Shown: piece by piece, positions 6,980 through 14,359 of the stretch
Layout: every line of letters starts with the position of its first letter
Position numbering within the stretch: position 1 is the first letter of the stretch
From: Symbiodinium natans
Taxonomy: Eukaryota > Sar > Dinophyceae > Suessiales > Symbiodiniaceae
Direction of reading: 5' to 3'
NCBI GenBank assembly: GCA_905221605.1
Contig: CAJNDS010001430.1
Coordinates: forward strand, 1 to 19,097
DNA: 19,097 nucleotides
Position numbers and translations under genes: made by a program
The notes under the pieces: model-generated
Seen by the model: only the letters and a program-made list of their open reading frames with translations
Databases searched by the model: none
Told to the model about the DNA's origin: nothing

Positions 6980-9778
6980 ATGAATGGAACAAGAGATCCA
7001 TTGGTGATGTGGATTTGGACCAGCATTCCAGGAGCAAAGAACCTCTACGACCCCAAGACTATGCAATTCGATTACAATGGAGCAATGGCAATGATGCTTA
7101 TGCTTGGAGTATCAGGTGCGATCATGTTGTGCATTGGATGTTTGCAAGCGACAGTGCACTTGCAGTCATGTCGTCAGTCATGTTTGTGGAGATTGCAACA
7201 TTCATGTTTTCGGAGGCGCTTGAGCAGAGGGGCACGGAGAGATCACTTGCGTTCGTGTGCTTGTGTGAGAAAACAACAGAGAGGAGCGATGCTGTGTGTG
7301 CTTGTCGTGTTACAGTTTTCTGCAGTGCAAGGGATGCAGCAGAATGGACCACCCCAACAACCCACAGAACTTTCTGAAATTCTGACTGCATTGACAAGGG
7401 CGACCCAAGTTGGAATGAGTGCGCTACAAAGGTTGGAGCAACAAGCAAGCAGTTCGGATGATCTGAACCGAAGGATTGAAAGTGCGACAAAGGCGATCAA
7501 GGCACCAGATGTTTGGAACCCACAAGCCTCGGGAGAGCATCCACCGGATTTTACAACCTGGAAACATCAGTTTCTGAATTGGCTAGGTTTTGCCGATTCG
7601 CAGTACTCAGAAGCTCTAAGTATGATTGAAAGTCTGGGAGCAACGCCGATCGATGTTTCGACTCTCACTACAGTGGAGAGAGAACTTTCGACAAAGCTTT
7701 ACCACATACTGACTTCGTATATGCGGGGAGCAGCAACGCAACTGTCTCGAAATTGGAGCAGGGAGCGATGTGGGTATCGTCTCTATCAAAGTTTGCTTTG
7801 GGAATACCAACCAGCCACCAAACAACGAGCTCTAACCCTCAGTCAAGCGATTGGGATGTTTCCCAACTTCGATGGGGGCAAGAGCATGGTGGAGCAGATT
7901 GGTTCACTGGAAAACCTTGTTCGGGAGTACGAGATCGCTTCAGGAAAGACCTACGATCGAGATTTGTTGATGGGAGTTTTGCTTCGATGTTCACCGAGGG
8001 CGATTCGAGACCACCTTACTTTGACAATGCCCGAAGGAACAAACTACATGTCAGTGAAGCAAGCGATTCTTTCATACGAGCAAAGCAGCAAAACTTGGGA
8101 TTACCAGACGGTGTTGAAGCAAAAGACCTTGCAGAACACAGCGAGCAGTTCGAATGCAGATCAAGGACCAGCACCAATGGAAGTGGATGCAGTGTACGAG
8201 AAAGGAGGAGGAAAAGGAAACAAAGGCAACAAAGGAAACAAAGGAGGAAAAGGATCCTACTCGTGGTCAAGCTTTGGAGCAGGATTTCGCCAATGGAGAA
8301 AAGGTGGACGAAAAGGAAGCTACAAAGGAGGAAAGAAAGGACGAGGCAAAGGTTTCCACAAAGGAGGAAAGAAAGGCGGAAAGAAAGGTGGAAAGCATGG
8401 CAAAGGAGGAAAGAAAGGTGGAGGAAAGAAGTTGGACAGAGATGTTTGCCGATTCTGCAAGCAGCGAGGACATTGGGGAAACGAGTGTCCAAACCGCAAT
8501 GTTCGAGAAGTGCAGGCGAGCGAGGCCAGCACCGAGGTACCCCACTCGACAGTCGAGTCTGTTACTCCGTCGCAGAGTGCGAGCCAATACAGGATAAGGA
8601 GAGTGAGGAACATTGATTTCCATCACATTGCGAACACACCACCTGACGGCACAGAGCACTATGAGCTTAGCGAAGTTTCAGAAGAAGAAGGTGATTGGTT
8701 CACCAGAAGGATAGAGGTGCAAGGACCAGAGTGCTACTACATCGGGGATGAGAGTGAGAACAAACAAGATCATGAGAGTGATGAGCTGTATCAATGGTAT
8801 GAAAACAGCTTGGAAAGAGTTCAAGGAGGATTGGGACCTCCAGGAGGATTGGAACCTCTGAATCAAGGAGGATTGGAACCTCTGAGTCAGGGAGGATCGG
8901 AACCTCTCAATGTGCGAATGGTCCAGTTGGACACAAAGCAACATGTGGTGATCTTGGATTCAGGAGCAGATGTGAGTTTGTTACCACGAAGATTGTCGGA
9001 TGCAGGCGTCGAAGTTTCGACCCCAACCTCTCTGAGGTTGCAAGACGCACAAGGGGGTGCGATGCGAGTTGAAGGTATGCGGCGAGCAGTTTTGCAGTTC
9101 AGTAGCTGCAGTGTGACTGAGGACTTTGTGTTGTCGGACACCAATAACATCTTGCTGTCTTTAGGAAGGCTACTCAAAAATGGATGGAAGTTTGTGTCAG
9201 TGGGATGCAAACAGCGCCAAGGGGGCGAGACCTGGGAAGAAACCCAGGCGGGGGAACTTGTATCTCCCGATGGTAAGGCACGGGTGCCTGTGGAATACCA
9301 GAGGAATAGCTTGAGATTGACAGCGGAAGTTAGAGGAGTCGAGCAAGTCAGGGCAGTCAAGGTGACTTTGGCCTATGACTTTGGTAAAGTCCCAGAGAAG
9401 GATTGGAGCCTTCTACCGAATGGAACGCCAGTCCATCGCCATTTTGGACTTGAGTTTGTAAAGCCACCGACAGGTACTTGGAAGTACAGGACCACCATCG
9501 TGAAGGTGGGCAACGAATGGGAAGTGATTGAAGCAACGGAATTGCTCGAGCGAAAATCCGACTTGGAAGATCGAATACCGGGATTGCTTTTTCGATCAGA
9601 AATTCTCACATTCTTGCACAGGACACCAGAGTATCTGGACAAGTGCTTGGTAGAAGAGGTAGCACCAGAAGAAGCACCAAAGGAGGAAGAAAAGAAGATG
9701 GAAGAGGAGCCAGAATGGTTTGGAAGAGAAAGAGGAGCTCCAGAAGAGTTGCAGGTGCCAGTGCCGAAAGGAGTGTGA
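6980..9778 (+). CDS. gag-pro: Gag-protease polyprotein (copia type)
   Basis: This ORF of 932 residues encodes the structural Gag and the aspartic protease. The frame is open back to 6821, directly after the ORF1 TGA, so the true start is uncertain; ATG 6980 is the first Met. Residues 33-57 are strongly hydrophobic (possible membrane helix) and 103-113 form a second hydrophobic patch. About 176-375 is a helical, capsid-like region (TTWKHQFLNWL onward) resembling copia Gag. Residues 408-487 are a Lys/Gly-rich tract likely to bind RNA. The zinc knuckle C490-x2-C493-x4-H498-x4-C503 follows. Four GG-x-EPL-like repeats lie just before the protease, whose catalytic motif is LDSGAD (D660). The C-terminal 40 residues are acidic. 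Gag should form the particle and bind genomic RNA, and protease should process the polyprotein. Pol continues in the -1 frame (overlap 9532-9778). The N-terminal hydrophobic segments are unusual for Gag. Confidence 0.88.
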   Translation: MNGTRDPLVMWIWTSIPGAKNLYDPKTMQFDYNGAMAMMLMLGVSGAIMLCIGCLQATVHLQSCRQSCLWRLQHSCFRRRLSRGARRDHLRSCACVRKQQRGAMLCVLVVLQFSAVQGMQQNGPPQQPTELSEILTALTRATQVGMSALQRLEQQASSSDDLNRRIESATKAIKAPDVWNPQASGEHPPDFTTWKHQFLNWLGFADSQYSEALSMIESLGATPIDVSTLTTVERELSTKLYHILTSYMRGAATQLSRNWSRERCGYRLYQSLLWEYQPATKQRALTLSQAIGMFPNFDGGKSMVEQIGSLENLVREYEIASGKTYDRDLLMGVLLRCSPRAIRDHLTLTMPEGTNYMSVKQAILSYEQSSKTWDYQTVLKQKTLQNTASSSNADQGPAPMEVDAVYEKGGGKGNKGNKGNKGGKGSYSWSSFGAGFRQWRKGGRKGSYKGGKKGRGKGFHKGGKKGGKKGGKHGKGGKKGGGKKLDRDVCRFCKQRGHWGNECPNRNVREVQASEASTEVPHSTVESVTPSQSASQYRIRRVRNIDFHHIANTPPDGTEHYELSEVSEEEGDWFTRRIEVQGPECYYIGDESENKQDHESDELYQWYENSLERVQGGLGPPGGLEPLNQGGLEPLSQGGSEPLNVRMVQLDTKQHVVILDSGADVSLLPRRLSDAGVEVSTPTSLRLQDAQGGAMRVEGMRRAVLQFSSCSVTEDFVLSDTNNILLSLGRLLKNGWKFVSVGCKQRQGGETWEETQAGELVSPDGKARVPVEYQRNSLRLTAEVRGVEQVRAVKVTLAYDFGKVPEKDWSLLPNGTPVHRHFGLEFVKPPTGTWKYRTTIVKVGNEWEVIEATELLERKSDLEDRIPGLLFRSEILTFLHRTPEYLDKCLVEEVAPEEAPKEEEKKMEEEPEWFGRERGAPEELQVPVPKGV
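8825..8915 (+). repeat. Degenerate coding repeat (GGLEPL) before the protease
   Basis: Four diverged copies of a unit of about 30 bp reading GGLGPP, GGLEPLNQ, GGLEPLSQ and GGSEPLN lie between the zinc knuckle and the protease site. It is probably a flexible linker grown by slippage. The copies are in frame and do not disturb the ORF. Confidence 0.75.
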
Positions 9779-10158
9779 AGCAGCAAGGAAAGGCAGGAGG
9801 ACACCAAGAGTTGGAACTCGACATGGGAAGTACTATTGTGGTGAATGGAGAGTCACTCACAGCAACGAGTGAGATTGAGAAGCTGCGAGAAGGTTGTCGG
9901 TATTTGGGTTTGAGCGTCTCAGGGTCAAAGGTGAAGATGTTCAGGAGACTGTGCAACTACCTCACCGAAGACAGAGATGAGGACGCAGAAGAAGTTGCAG
10001 ACAGGCTGAGGAAGCAAAGGCCCAAAGCAAGAACAAGACCCGGAGTGCCCGAACCGACAGAAGCAGAGATTGAAGAGCATGTGGCAACCCACATGCCAAT
10101 GCAACCATGGTGTGATTTCTGTGCAGCAGCAAAGTCGAAACAGGACCATTCCCCATAA
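9643..10158 (+). CDS. pol: Pol N-terminal part: SAP-like motif and integrase zinc motif, ends at a premature TAA
   Basis: This 171-residue stretch is in the -1 frame relative to gag. The frame is actually open from 9532, and the listed start is only a GTG, so translation presumably comes from gag by frameshift or the frame change is a mutation. Residues 1-45 are the antisense-looking, Arg-rich shadow of the gag tail. The meaningful part begins at about residue 50. Residues 73-108 (ATSEIEKLREGCRYLGLSVS, then GSKVKMFRRL) fit the SAP pattern, a helix-turn-helix-like DNA-binding motif of the form LKxxCxxxGLxxxGxKxxLxxRL. Residues 146-160 carry H146-x3-H150-x6-C157-x2-C160 in a THMPMQPWCDFC context, a compressed version of the integrase N-terminal HHCC finger that I associate with algal and dinoflagellate copia elements. 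TAA at 10156-10158 stops the frame just before the integrase core, which continues in the same frame, so this looks like a nonsense mutation inside one pol gene. Confidence 0.75.
   Translation: MLGRRGSTRRSTKGGRKEDGRGARMVWKRKRSSRRVAGASAERSVKQQGKAGGHQELELDMGSTIVVNGESLTATSEIEKLREGCRYLGLSVSGSKVKMFRRLCNYLTEDRDEDAEEVADRLRKQRPKARTRPGVPEPTEAEIEEHVATHMPMQPWCDFCAAAKSKQDHSP
10156..10158 (+). other. Premature in-frame TAA in pol
   Basis: The pol frame reads KQDHSP, then TAA, then SSEAKYEDPGKPVIQMDF with no frame change, so the zinc motif and the integrase core are separated by one stop codon only. A C-to-T change of CAA would make such a codon. No pol product downstream would be made unless the stop is read through or the RNA is edited. 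Confidence 0.85.
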
Positions 10159-10194
10159 AGCAGTGAAGCAAAGTATGAAGACCCAGGAAAGCCA

Positions 10195-13100
10195 GTGATC
10201 CAGATGGACTTCATGTACATGGGTCAGAGCAGTGTGAGTCTGATCATTCTTGATTCATGGACTCGATTTTCGTGGGCGATTCCAGTGCCGGGGAAAGCAC
10301 CGACGAAGAAGTTGGCCGAGAAAGTGGTGAAGTTTTCTCTCGAGATGAACTACATTTCCGAAGAAGTTCTGTTTGCGATTGATGTGGAGCCAGCGACAAC
10401 AGCCTTACTGGATTTGATTGTAGCAATACGACAAAAGTTAGGCTACAAGGCTGGAAAGTATCCAAACAAGCCCTACCACAAAGGAAGAACAGCGAGAGTG
10501 GAACGCCACATTCAGAACCTCAGGAGACAAAGCCTCACGATGATTGAAATGGTCGAGGATCGGATTGGGGAAAAGATTCCTGAAGATCATGCTTTACGAG
10601 CGTGGGCAATTCACCACGCAGCATGGTTGTTCAACAGGTACCACCTACACTCAGGGACGCAGAGTACAGCTTTCCAATTGGTCTACGGGAGACCATACCA
10701 AGGGCAGATTTTACCCTTCGGAGAGTATGTGTTTGGTCTGGCCAAGCCTGGAGGAGTGAAGAATCGATCCTTGTGGACAGGAGGAATATGGGTTGGAAAG
10801 GACGACCGGGACATGGACGTGATTACATCAAAAGATGGGATCTTTACGTCAAGATCTGTGCGGCGCACACAACCAGCGTGGCGCGCACGTGAGACCCTTC
10901 AACTTCAGGGTTCTCCTTGGACGAAGAAAGCCCCAAGGCTAGGGCACACCGCGCATGCGGCACCGTTACCGAGAATCATGGAAGAACCAGGCAAAGAGAA
11001 AGAAGGAGGAGAAAATGAGCCAGAGCCAGCAGGAGATGAAGCAGGATCTGATGTGGAAAGTTCAAAGCATGACACAATCAGTGATCTATTGCTGAGCAGT
11101 GGTCAACCTACACCTCGAAGTTCATCAACGGATTCCAACCAAGGCGGGGGACAAAAGAGAGAAACTGAAGGAGAAGGAAGAGAGGAACCTGCGAAAGCTA
11201 GTAAAACAGCAGATGCTGAGGAGCCACCAACGAAGCAACAAAAGACTGCGGAAAGTTCACCTACAAGTGCTGATCCTGGAAGTCCGAAAGGAAGTCTATT
11301 TCCACCGTTGTACGCCGGACAGGTAGAAGAACAGGAAGACGAAACAGGATATCATGAAGATGACCTTTGGGAAGAAAGAGTCTGGAAGGAATGCGAAGAG
11401 GAATATGAAGCGGATAGTGAAGGAGAAGAAGAAGATGAGGATCGACCACCGAAAGTCAGCGAAGAGGAACTTGAAAGATTGGATGCAGAGGCAGGAAAAG
11501 CTGAACTTGACAAACTCGCCAACATGAAGGTTGTGAAGACGATCAAGAAGGAAGAGTGTTCAGAGGAAGGTAAGTTTCTGACACTAAGGACAGTTTTCGA
11601 TTGGAGAAAGAGAGATGGAGTTTGGAAGCGTAGATGCAGAATTGTGTGTCGGGAATTCCGTGCGGGAGCCCAGAGCACGGAGGAGACTTTTAGTCCTACG
11701 TCAGGACACGCAGCAGTGCGAATGATGTTTCTTTTTCATCTCATCTACAATTGGGAGCTTACAGTTCTTGACATTCGTGACGCATTCTTGCAAGTCAAGC
11801 AGAAAGCTCTGATGTATGCTGATATCTCACCGTGGATTCGAACACTACTTGGTTTGGATGAAGACCATGTATGGAAAGTGGAGAAGTGTCTGCCAGGGCA
11901 AAGATCAGCGGCAGAACAATGGTTTACCCATTTGGTTGAGATTTTGAAGCGTTTGGGATTTGAGCAATTTGTTGGGATACCCTCAATCTTGAAGCACCAA
12001 GTGAAGAAGATTGCAGTGTCGATTCATGTCGACGACGAGCTAGTTGCAGGTGCAAAAGGCGAAGGAAGATGGCTGATATGCGAGCTAGAGAAGTTTTTCA
12101 AGCTCACAGTTGAGGGACCGTTCCCATCCCACCGGGGATCGGGAGAACAGCTTCATTACCTGAAGAGGACCTATGAGTTCCTTGAAGAAGGAATTTTGGT
12201 GACAGTGTCGAAGAAGCACTACGAGAAGCTTAAAGGACTCTACAAGCTGGGGAACCGAAAGCCAAGACAAACCCCAGAGCACCAGCTGATTGGAACAGTG
12301 GACAATTCCAAAGAACTGGATGAGAACGAGTGCAAGAAGTTTCGTTCAGCGTTGGGAACACTGTTGTACATTTCCCAAGACCGATGGGATTTACAGCATG
12401 TGACGAAGTGTTTGGCAAGTAAGATGTCGAAGCCAACGGAACAAGCGTTAACCTGTTTGAAACAAGCTTTGCTCTATGTGCAAGGAACAGAGCAACTGGG
12501 ATTCCTACTGAAGTACACAAAGGTTGGAAACAAGATGATGGATGCGATCTATCAAAGAGAAGAGCAAGAAGAAGAAGACGAAGAAAAGAAAGGAACACAC
12601 AGTATGGAAGTATTCACGGATGCAGATTGGGCATCAGACCGTGAAGCGAGATGGTCTACATCATCAGTGATTGTGTGTGTGAATGCAGTGCCAGTACTTT
12701 CGTATAGCAGGACCCAGAAAGCTACAGCTTTAAGTTCGGCAGAGTCCGAAGTGCTAGCATGCTCAGGAGGAGCATCAGAAGCGATGTTACTGAAGAAGTT
12801 GTGGATGTTTCTTGCAGGAAAGTTACTCGTGGAGATCCGGATGGATTCAAGTGCGGGAAGACAATGGATGATGCGAACAGGAGTCGGAGGACTCAAACAT
12901 ATCGATCTGAGAGTATTATGGCTTCAGCGAGGGGTGAAGAACAACAGCTTCAAAGCAAAGCCAGTGCCTACCAAATTAAACATTGCCGACTTGAATACAA
13001 AACGCTTAGGAGTATCTCGAAGGAGATTTCTCATGTACCATATTGGAGCCATGGTGTGGAATGGAGAAAGTCATGAGCGTTATGGGAAAGAAGAAGCAAT

Positions 13101-13974
13101 GGAACATGTGGCAGGTGAAGTTTGCCGAAGCCAAGTTCGAGCACTACGTGCAACTTTGTTGAGTGAGCGAGGAAGCAAGACGGCTAGAGCGATGTACTTG
13201 ACAATGATGGTGAATATGATTTCTCAGATTGCAGGACAGCCAGACGATTTTGGAGGACGAGAACGAGAAGAACGAGAATTTGTTTTCATCTATGTGAAGG
13301 AAGTGAGTGGATGGATTATTCTTTTCAGTGTGCTACTAGGAGGAATTTTCGCTTTACTCTTGTTCTACATGGTCGAGCAGAAGGTGAACGAAGGACGACA
13401 GGAACCACAGGAAGAAGGACCACAGGAACCACAGGAAGAAGGACCACAGGAACCACAGGAAGAAGGACCACAGGAACCACAGGAAGAAGGACCACAGGAA
13501 CCGCAGGAAGAAGGACCACAGGAACCGCAGGAAGAAGGACCACAGGAACCGCAGGAGGAATTCACTATTCGAAGATTTGTGCAAAAGTATTGTCCGCCCG
13601 ATGAGGATGATGTTCAACGTACAGCAAGGGCAGTCAATATGTATTTCCGTGATGCACCAGAGGATTCAGCGACAGGCAGTGGTAATGGGATGCCTGGAAT
13701 CAGTACAGTACCAGCAAGCCAAATCCATGTGAATGACGAAGAGCTTGCAAGGCGATTTCAAGAATGGGGAATGGTTAATATCATTCCTATGGCACAGGAT
13801 GTGGACGAACAGCTACGAGCACAACCCCATTATGTGTACACGCCTCATGGCAAGAGGTACCACCGACCTACATGTGCAGATGTGCAAAGGTCAGAGAGAT
13901 TCACTTACAGTGCAGCAGTGCATGCGAGATTGCACTACCGTCCTTGTGGCAATTGCAGGCCCGGGACCATGTGA
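10195..13974 (+). CDS. pol: Pol: integrase core, reverse transcriptase, RNase H and C-terminal extension
   Basis: This is 1259 residues; the frame is open from 10159 and the listed start is a GTG, so it is not an independent gene but the rest of pol after the TAA. The integrase core has D5 (QMDFMYMG), D63 (FAIDVEP) and E103 (RVERHIQ), followed by the usual copia segment ending LVYGRPYQG at about residues 160-175. An acidic, low-complexity linker spans about 260-460. The copia-type RT (RVT_2) starts near 463; its catalytic aspartates are D526 (VLDIRDAF) and D613/D614 (HVDD, where most copia elements have YVDD). RNase H has D809/D811 (FTDADWA), E850 (LSSAESEV), D884 (RMDSSAG) and D932 (IADLNTK). 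Beyond the normal copia end are a predicted membrane helix at 1040-1060, seven copies of QEPQEEGP (1069-1122), and an Ada-like zinc motif H1223-x3-C1227-x23-C1251-x2-C1254 close to the C-terminus. All catalytic residues appear present. Confidence 0.92.
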   Translation: MIQMDFMYMGQSSVSLIILDSWTRFSWAIPVPGKAPTKKLAEKVVKFSLEMNYISEEVLFAIDVEPATTALLDLIVAIRQKLGYKAGKYPNKPYHKGRTARVERHIQNLRRQSLTMIEMVEDRIGEKIPEDHALRAWAIHHAAWLFNRYHLHSGTQSTAFQLVYGRPYQGQILPFGEYVFGLAKPGGVKNRSLWTGGIWVGKDDRDMDVITSKDGIFTSRSVRRTQPAWRARETLQLQGSPWTKKAPRLGHTAHAAPLPRIMEEPGKEKEGGENEPEPAGDEAGSDVESSKHDTISDLLLSSGQPTPRSSSTDSNQGGGQKRETEGEGREEPAKASKTADAEEPPTKQQKTAESSPTSADPGSPKGSLFPPLYAGQVEEQEDETGYHEDDLWEERVWKECEEEYEADSEGEEEDEDRPPKVSEEELERLDAEAGKAELDKLANMKVVKTIKKEECSEEGKFLTLRTVFDWRKRDGVWKRRCRIVCREFRAGAQSTEETFSPTSGHAAVRMMFLFHLIYNWELTVLDIRDAFLQVKQKALMYADISPWIRTLLGLDEDHVWKVEKCLPGQRSAAEQWFTHLVEILKRLGFEQFVGIPSILKHQVKKIAVSIHVDDELVAGAKGEGRWLICELEKFFKLTVEGPFPSHRGSGEQLHYLKRTYEFLEEGILVTVSKKHYEKLKGLYKLGNRKPRQTPEHQLIGTVDNSKELDENECKKFRSALGTLLYISQDRWDLQHVTKCLASKMSKPTEQALTCLKQALLYVQGTEQLGFLLKYTKVGNKMMDAIYQREEQEEEDEEKKGTHSMEVFTDADWASDREARWSTSSVIVCVNAVPVLSYSRTQKATALSSAESEVLACSGGASEAMLLKKLWMFLAGKLLVEIRMDSSAGRQWMMRTGVGGLKHIDLRVLWLQRGVKNNSFKAKPVPTKLNIADLNTKRLGVSRRRFLMYHIGAMVWNGESHERYGKEEAMEHVAGEVCRSQVRALRATLLSERGSKTARAMYLTMMVNMISQIAGQPDDFGGREREEREFVFIYVKEVSGWIILFSVLLGGIFALLLFYMVEQKVNEGRQEPQEEGPQEPQEEGPQEPQEEGPQEPQEEGPQEPQEEGPQEPQEEGPQEPQEEFTIRRFVQKYCPPDEDDVQRTARAVNMYFRDAPEDSATGSGNGMPGISTVPASQIHVNDEELARRFQEWGMVNIIPMAQDVDEQLRAQPHYVYTPHGKRYHRPTCADVQRSERFTYSAAVHARLHYRPCGNCRPGTM
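13312..13374 (+). other. Predicted transmembrane segment in the Pol C-terminal extension
   Basis: This encodes 21 uncharged, mostly hydrophobic residues (pol residues 1040-1060, starting WIILFSVLLGG and ending LLLFYMV). Charged segments (REREEREF upstream, EQKVNEGRQ downstream) bracket it, the pattern of a single membrane helix. A membrane helix behind RNase H is not part of the standard copia Pol. Confidence 0.7.
13399..13560 (+). repeat. 24-bp coding minisatellite (seven QEPQEEGP units)
   Basis: Six full units and a seventh lacking the last two codons encode QEPQEEGP in frame with pol. Copies differ mainly at one synonymous site: CCA in the first four units, CCG in the last three. The other frames and the opposite strand are also open because the unit length is a multiple of three and stop-free, which creates several spurious ORFs. 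It probably forms an extended acidic linker between the membrane segment and the zinc motif. Confidence 0.93.
13861..13971 (+). other. Ada-like zinc motif at the Pol C-terminus
   Basis: Pol residues 1223-1259 contain YHRPTC, an intervening helix-like stretch and YRPCGNCRP, giving H-x3-C-x23-C-x2-C. This resembles the small zinc-binding domain of the Ada DNA-repair protein family and of some nuclease C-termini, where an RPxC box is followed by a GYRPCxxC box. The match is by pattern only. Its place at the very end, after a membrane helix and a repeat linker, suggests a captured accessory module. Confidence 0.6.
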
Positions 13975-14224
13975 GTGAATGATGGAACGTTTCACTTTTC
14001 CGTACAGTGTGAGCTACAACAAGTTCAAGCTTACCTGAGCGAAGTGTTACCCACGAGGAAGCAGTGGGAACAGTTTTCACCGAGTGCAAGGACTCCAATA
14101 GGGAGAGCACAACGAGGCCATCGCACAATACCAGATGAGCCCAACGACATACCTGTACAGTTTCTACAAACCCGTTACTGTAGAGTGATGTTGAGCTTAC
14201 AGTTCGCACAACATCAAGGCGGGG
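13975..14224 (+). other. 3' non-coding region of the element
   Basis: These 250 bp lie between the pol TGA (13972-13974) and the 3' LTR. By chance or history the pol frame stays open for 84 more codons and ends inside the LTR, but no domain is recognised and there is no ATG at its start. GTGAGT straddling the pol stop (13971-13976) looks like a splice donor, with no evidence of use. Nothing else is visible before the polypurine tract. Confidence 0.6.
14216..14224 (+). other. Polypurine tract (imperfect)
   Basis: AAGGCGGGG abuts the 3' LTR at the position where the plus-strand primer is made. It is purine-rich with one C, shorter and less pure than usual, but it is the only candidate and adjoins the LTR exactly. 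Confidence 0.7.
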
Positions 14225-14359
14225 TGTAAAGTTTTTCTACTACCTGGGAACCCCACCTACCAACCCAAAGGGTTGATGAGCATGTGTGGATTTGTGACTC
14301 ATGTTTTACCGACAGCGCCTTTACTGGTTCAAGGAAAAAGAGCGACTTGAAGTTTAGCA
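14225..14359 (+). repeat. 3' LTR (135 bp)
   Basis: It has the same TGTAAAG start and TTTAGCA end as the 5' LTR, with two differences (one T deleted, one C-to-T), about 98.5% identity. Since the two LTRs are copied from one template at insertion, so few changes point to a fairly recent event; no date is given because no mutation rate is known here. The CAACCC-AAA-GGGTTG inverted repeat is conserved at 14261-14275. Confidence 0.95.

Larger units (their letters stand above)
5367..14359 (+). mobile_element. Ty1/copia-type LTR retrotransposon, 8993 bp, full length
   Basis: This is a complete LTR retrotransposon on the + strand. It has near-identical LTRs bounded by TG...CA, a PBS and a polypurine tract adjoining them, and a perfect 5-bp target duplication. 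The order protease - integrase - RT - RNase H is that of the copia (Pseudoviridae) superfamily; in gypsy elements integrase follows RNase H. At 9.0 kb with LTRs of only about 136 bp it is longer in coding region and shorter in LTR than typical plant or fungal copia elements. The extra length comes from an unrecognised first ORF, an acidic integrase-RT linker and a C-terminal extension after RNase H. Three breaks interrupt the coding chain: TGA at 6818-6820, a gag/pol frame change within 9532-9778, and TAA at 10156-10158. Catalytic motifs are otherwise intact, so it may be a recently inserted copy that is now defective, or one that depends on recoding. Confidence 0.95.

Noticed and set aside
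5415-6983. A 522-codon + strand ORF overlapping ORF1 in another frame
   Set aside because: It starts inside the LTR upstream of the PBS, its product is dominated by Trp/Gln/Asn/Ser from out-of-frame reading of the MEP repeat, and it is not in frame with gag. ORF1 is the better call. Its last part does hold the first DYQKEKAEI unit, which is explained by the indels described.
6796-7377. A 193-codon ORF overlapping the gag start
   Set aside because: It ends without any recognisable domain, while the overlapping frame 2 leads directly into the capsid, zinc knuckle and protease.
13311-13617. ORFs in other frames and on the - strand over the 24-bp repeat
   Set aside because: A stop-free unit of 24 bp leaves its other frames open. 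The pol frame is continuous with RNase H and explains the region.
13971-13976. A splice donor (GTGAGT) at the pol stop
   Set aside because: It is a six-base match with no matching acceptor or evidence of an intron, and chance is a sufficient explanation.
13975-14229. An 84-codon ORF after pol
   Set aside because: It starts with GTG right after the pol stop, ends inside the LTR and shows no domain. It is most likely 3' non-coding sequence.
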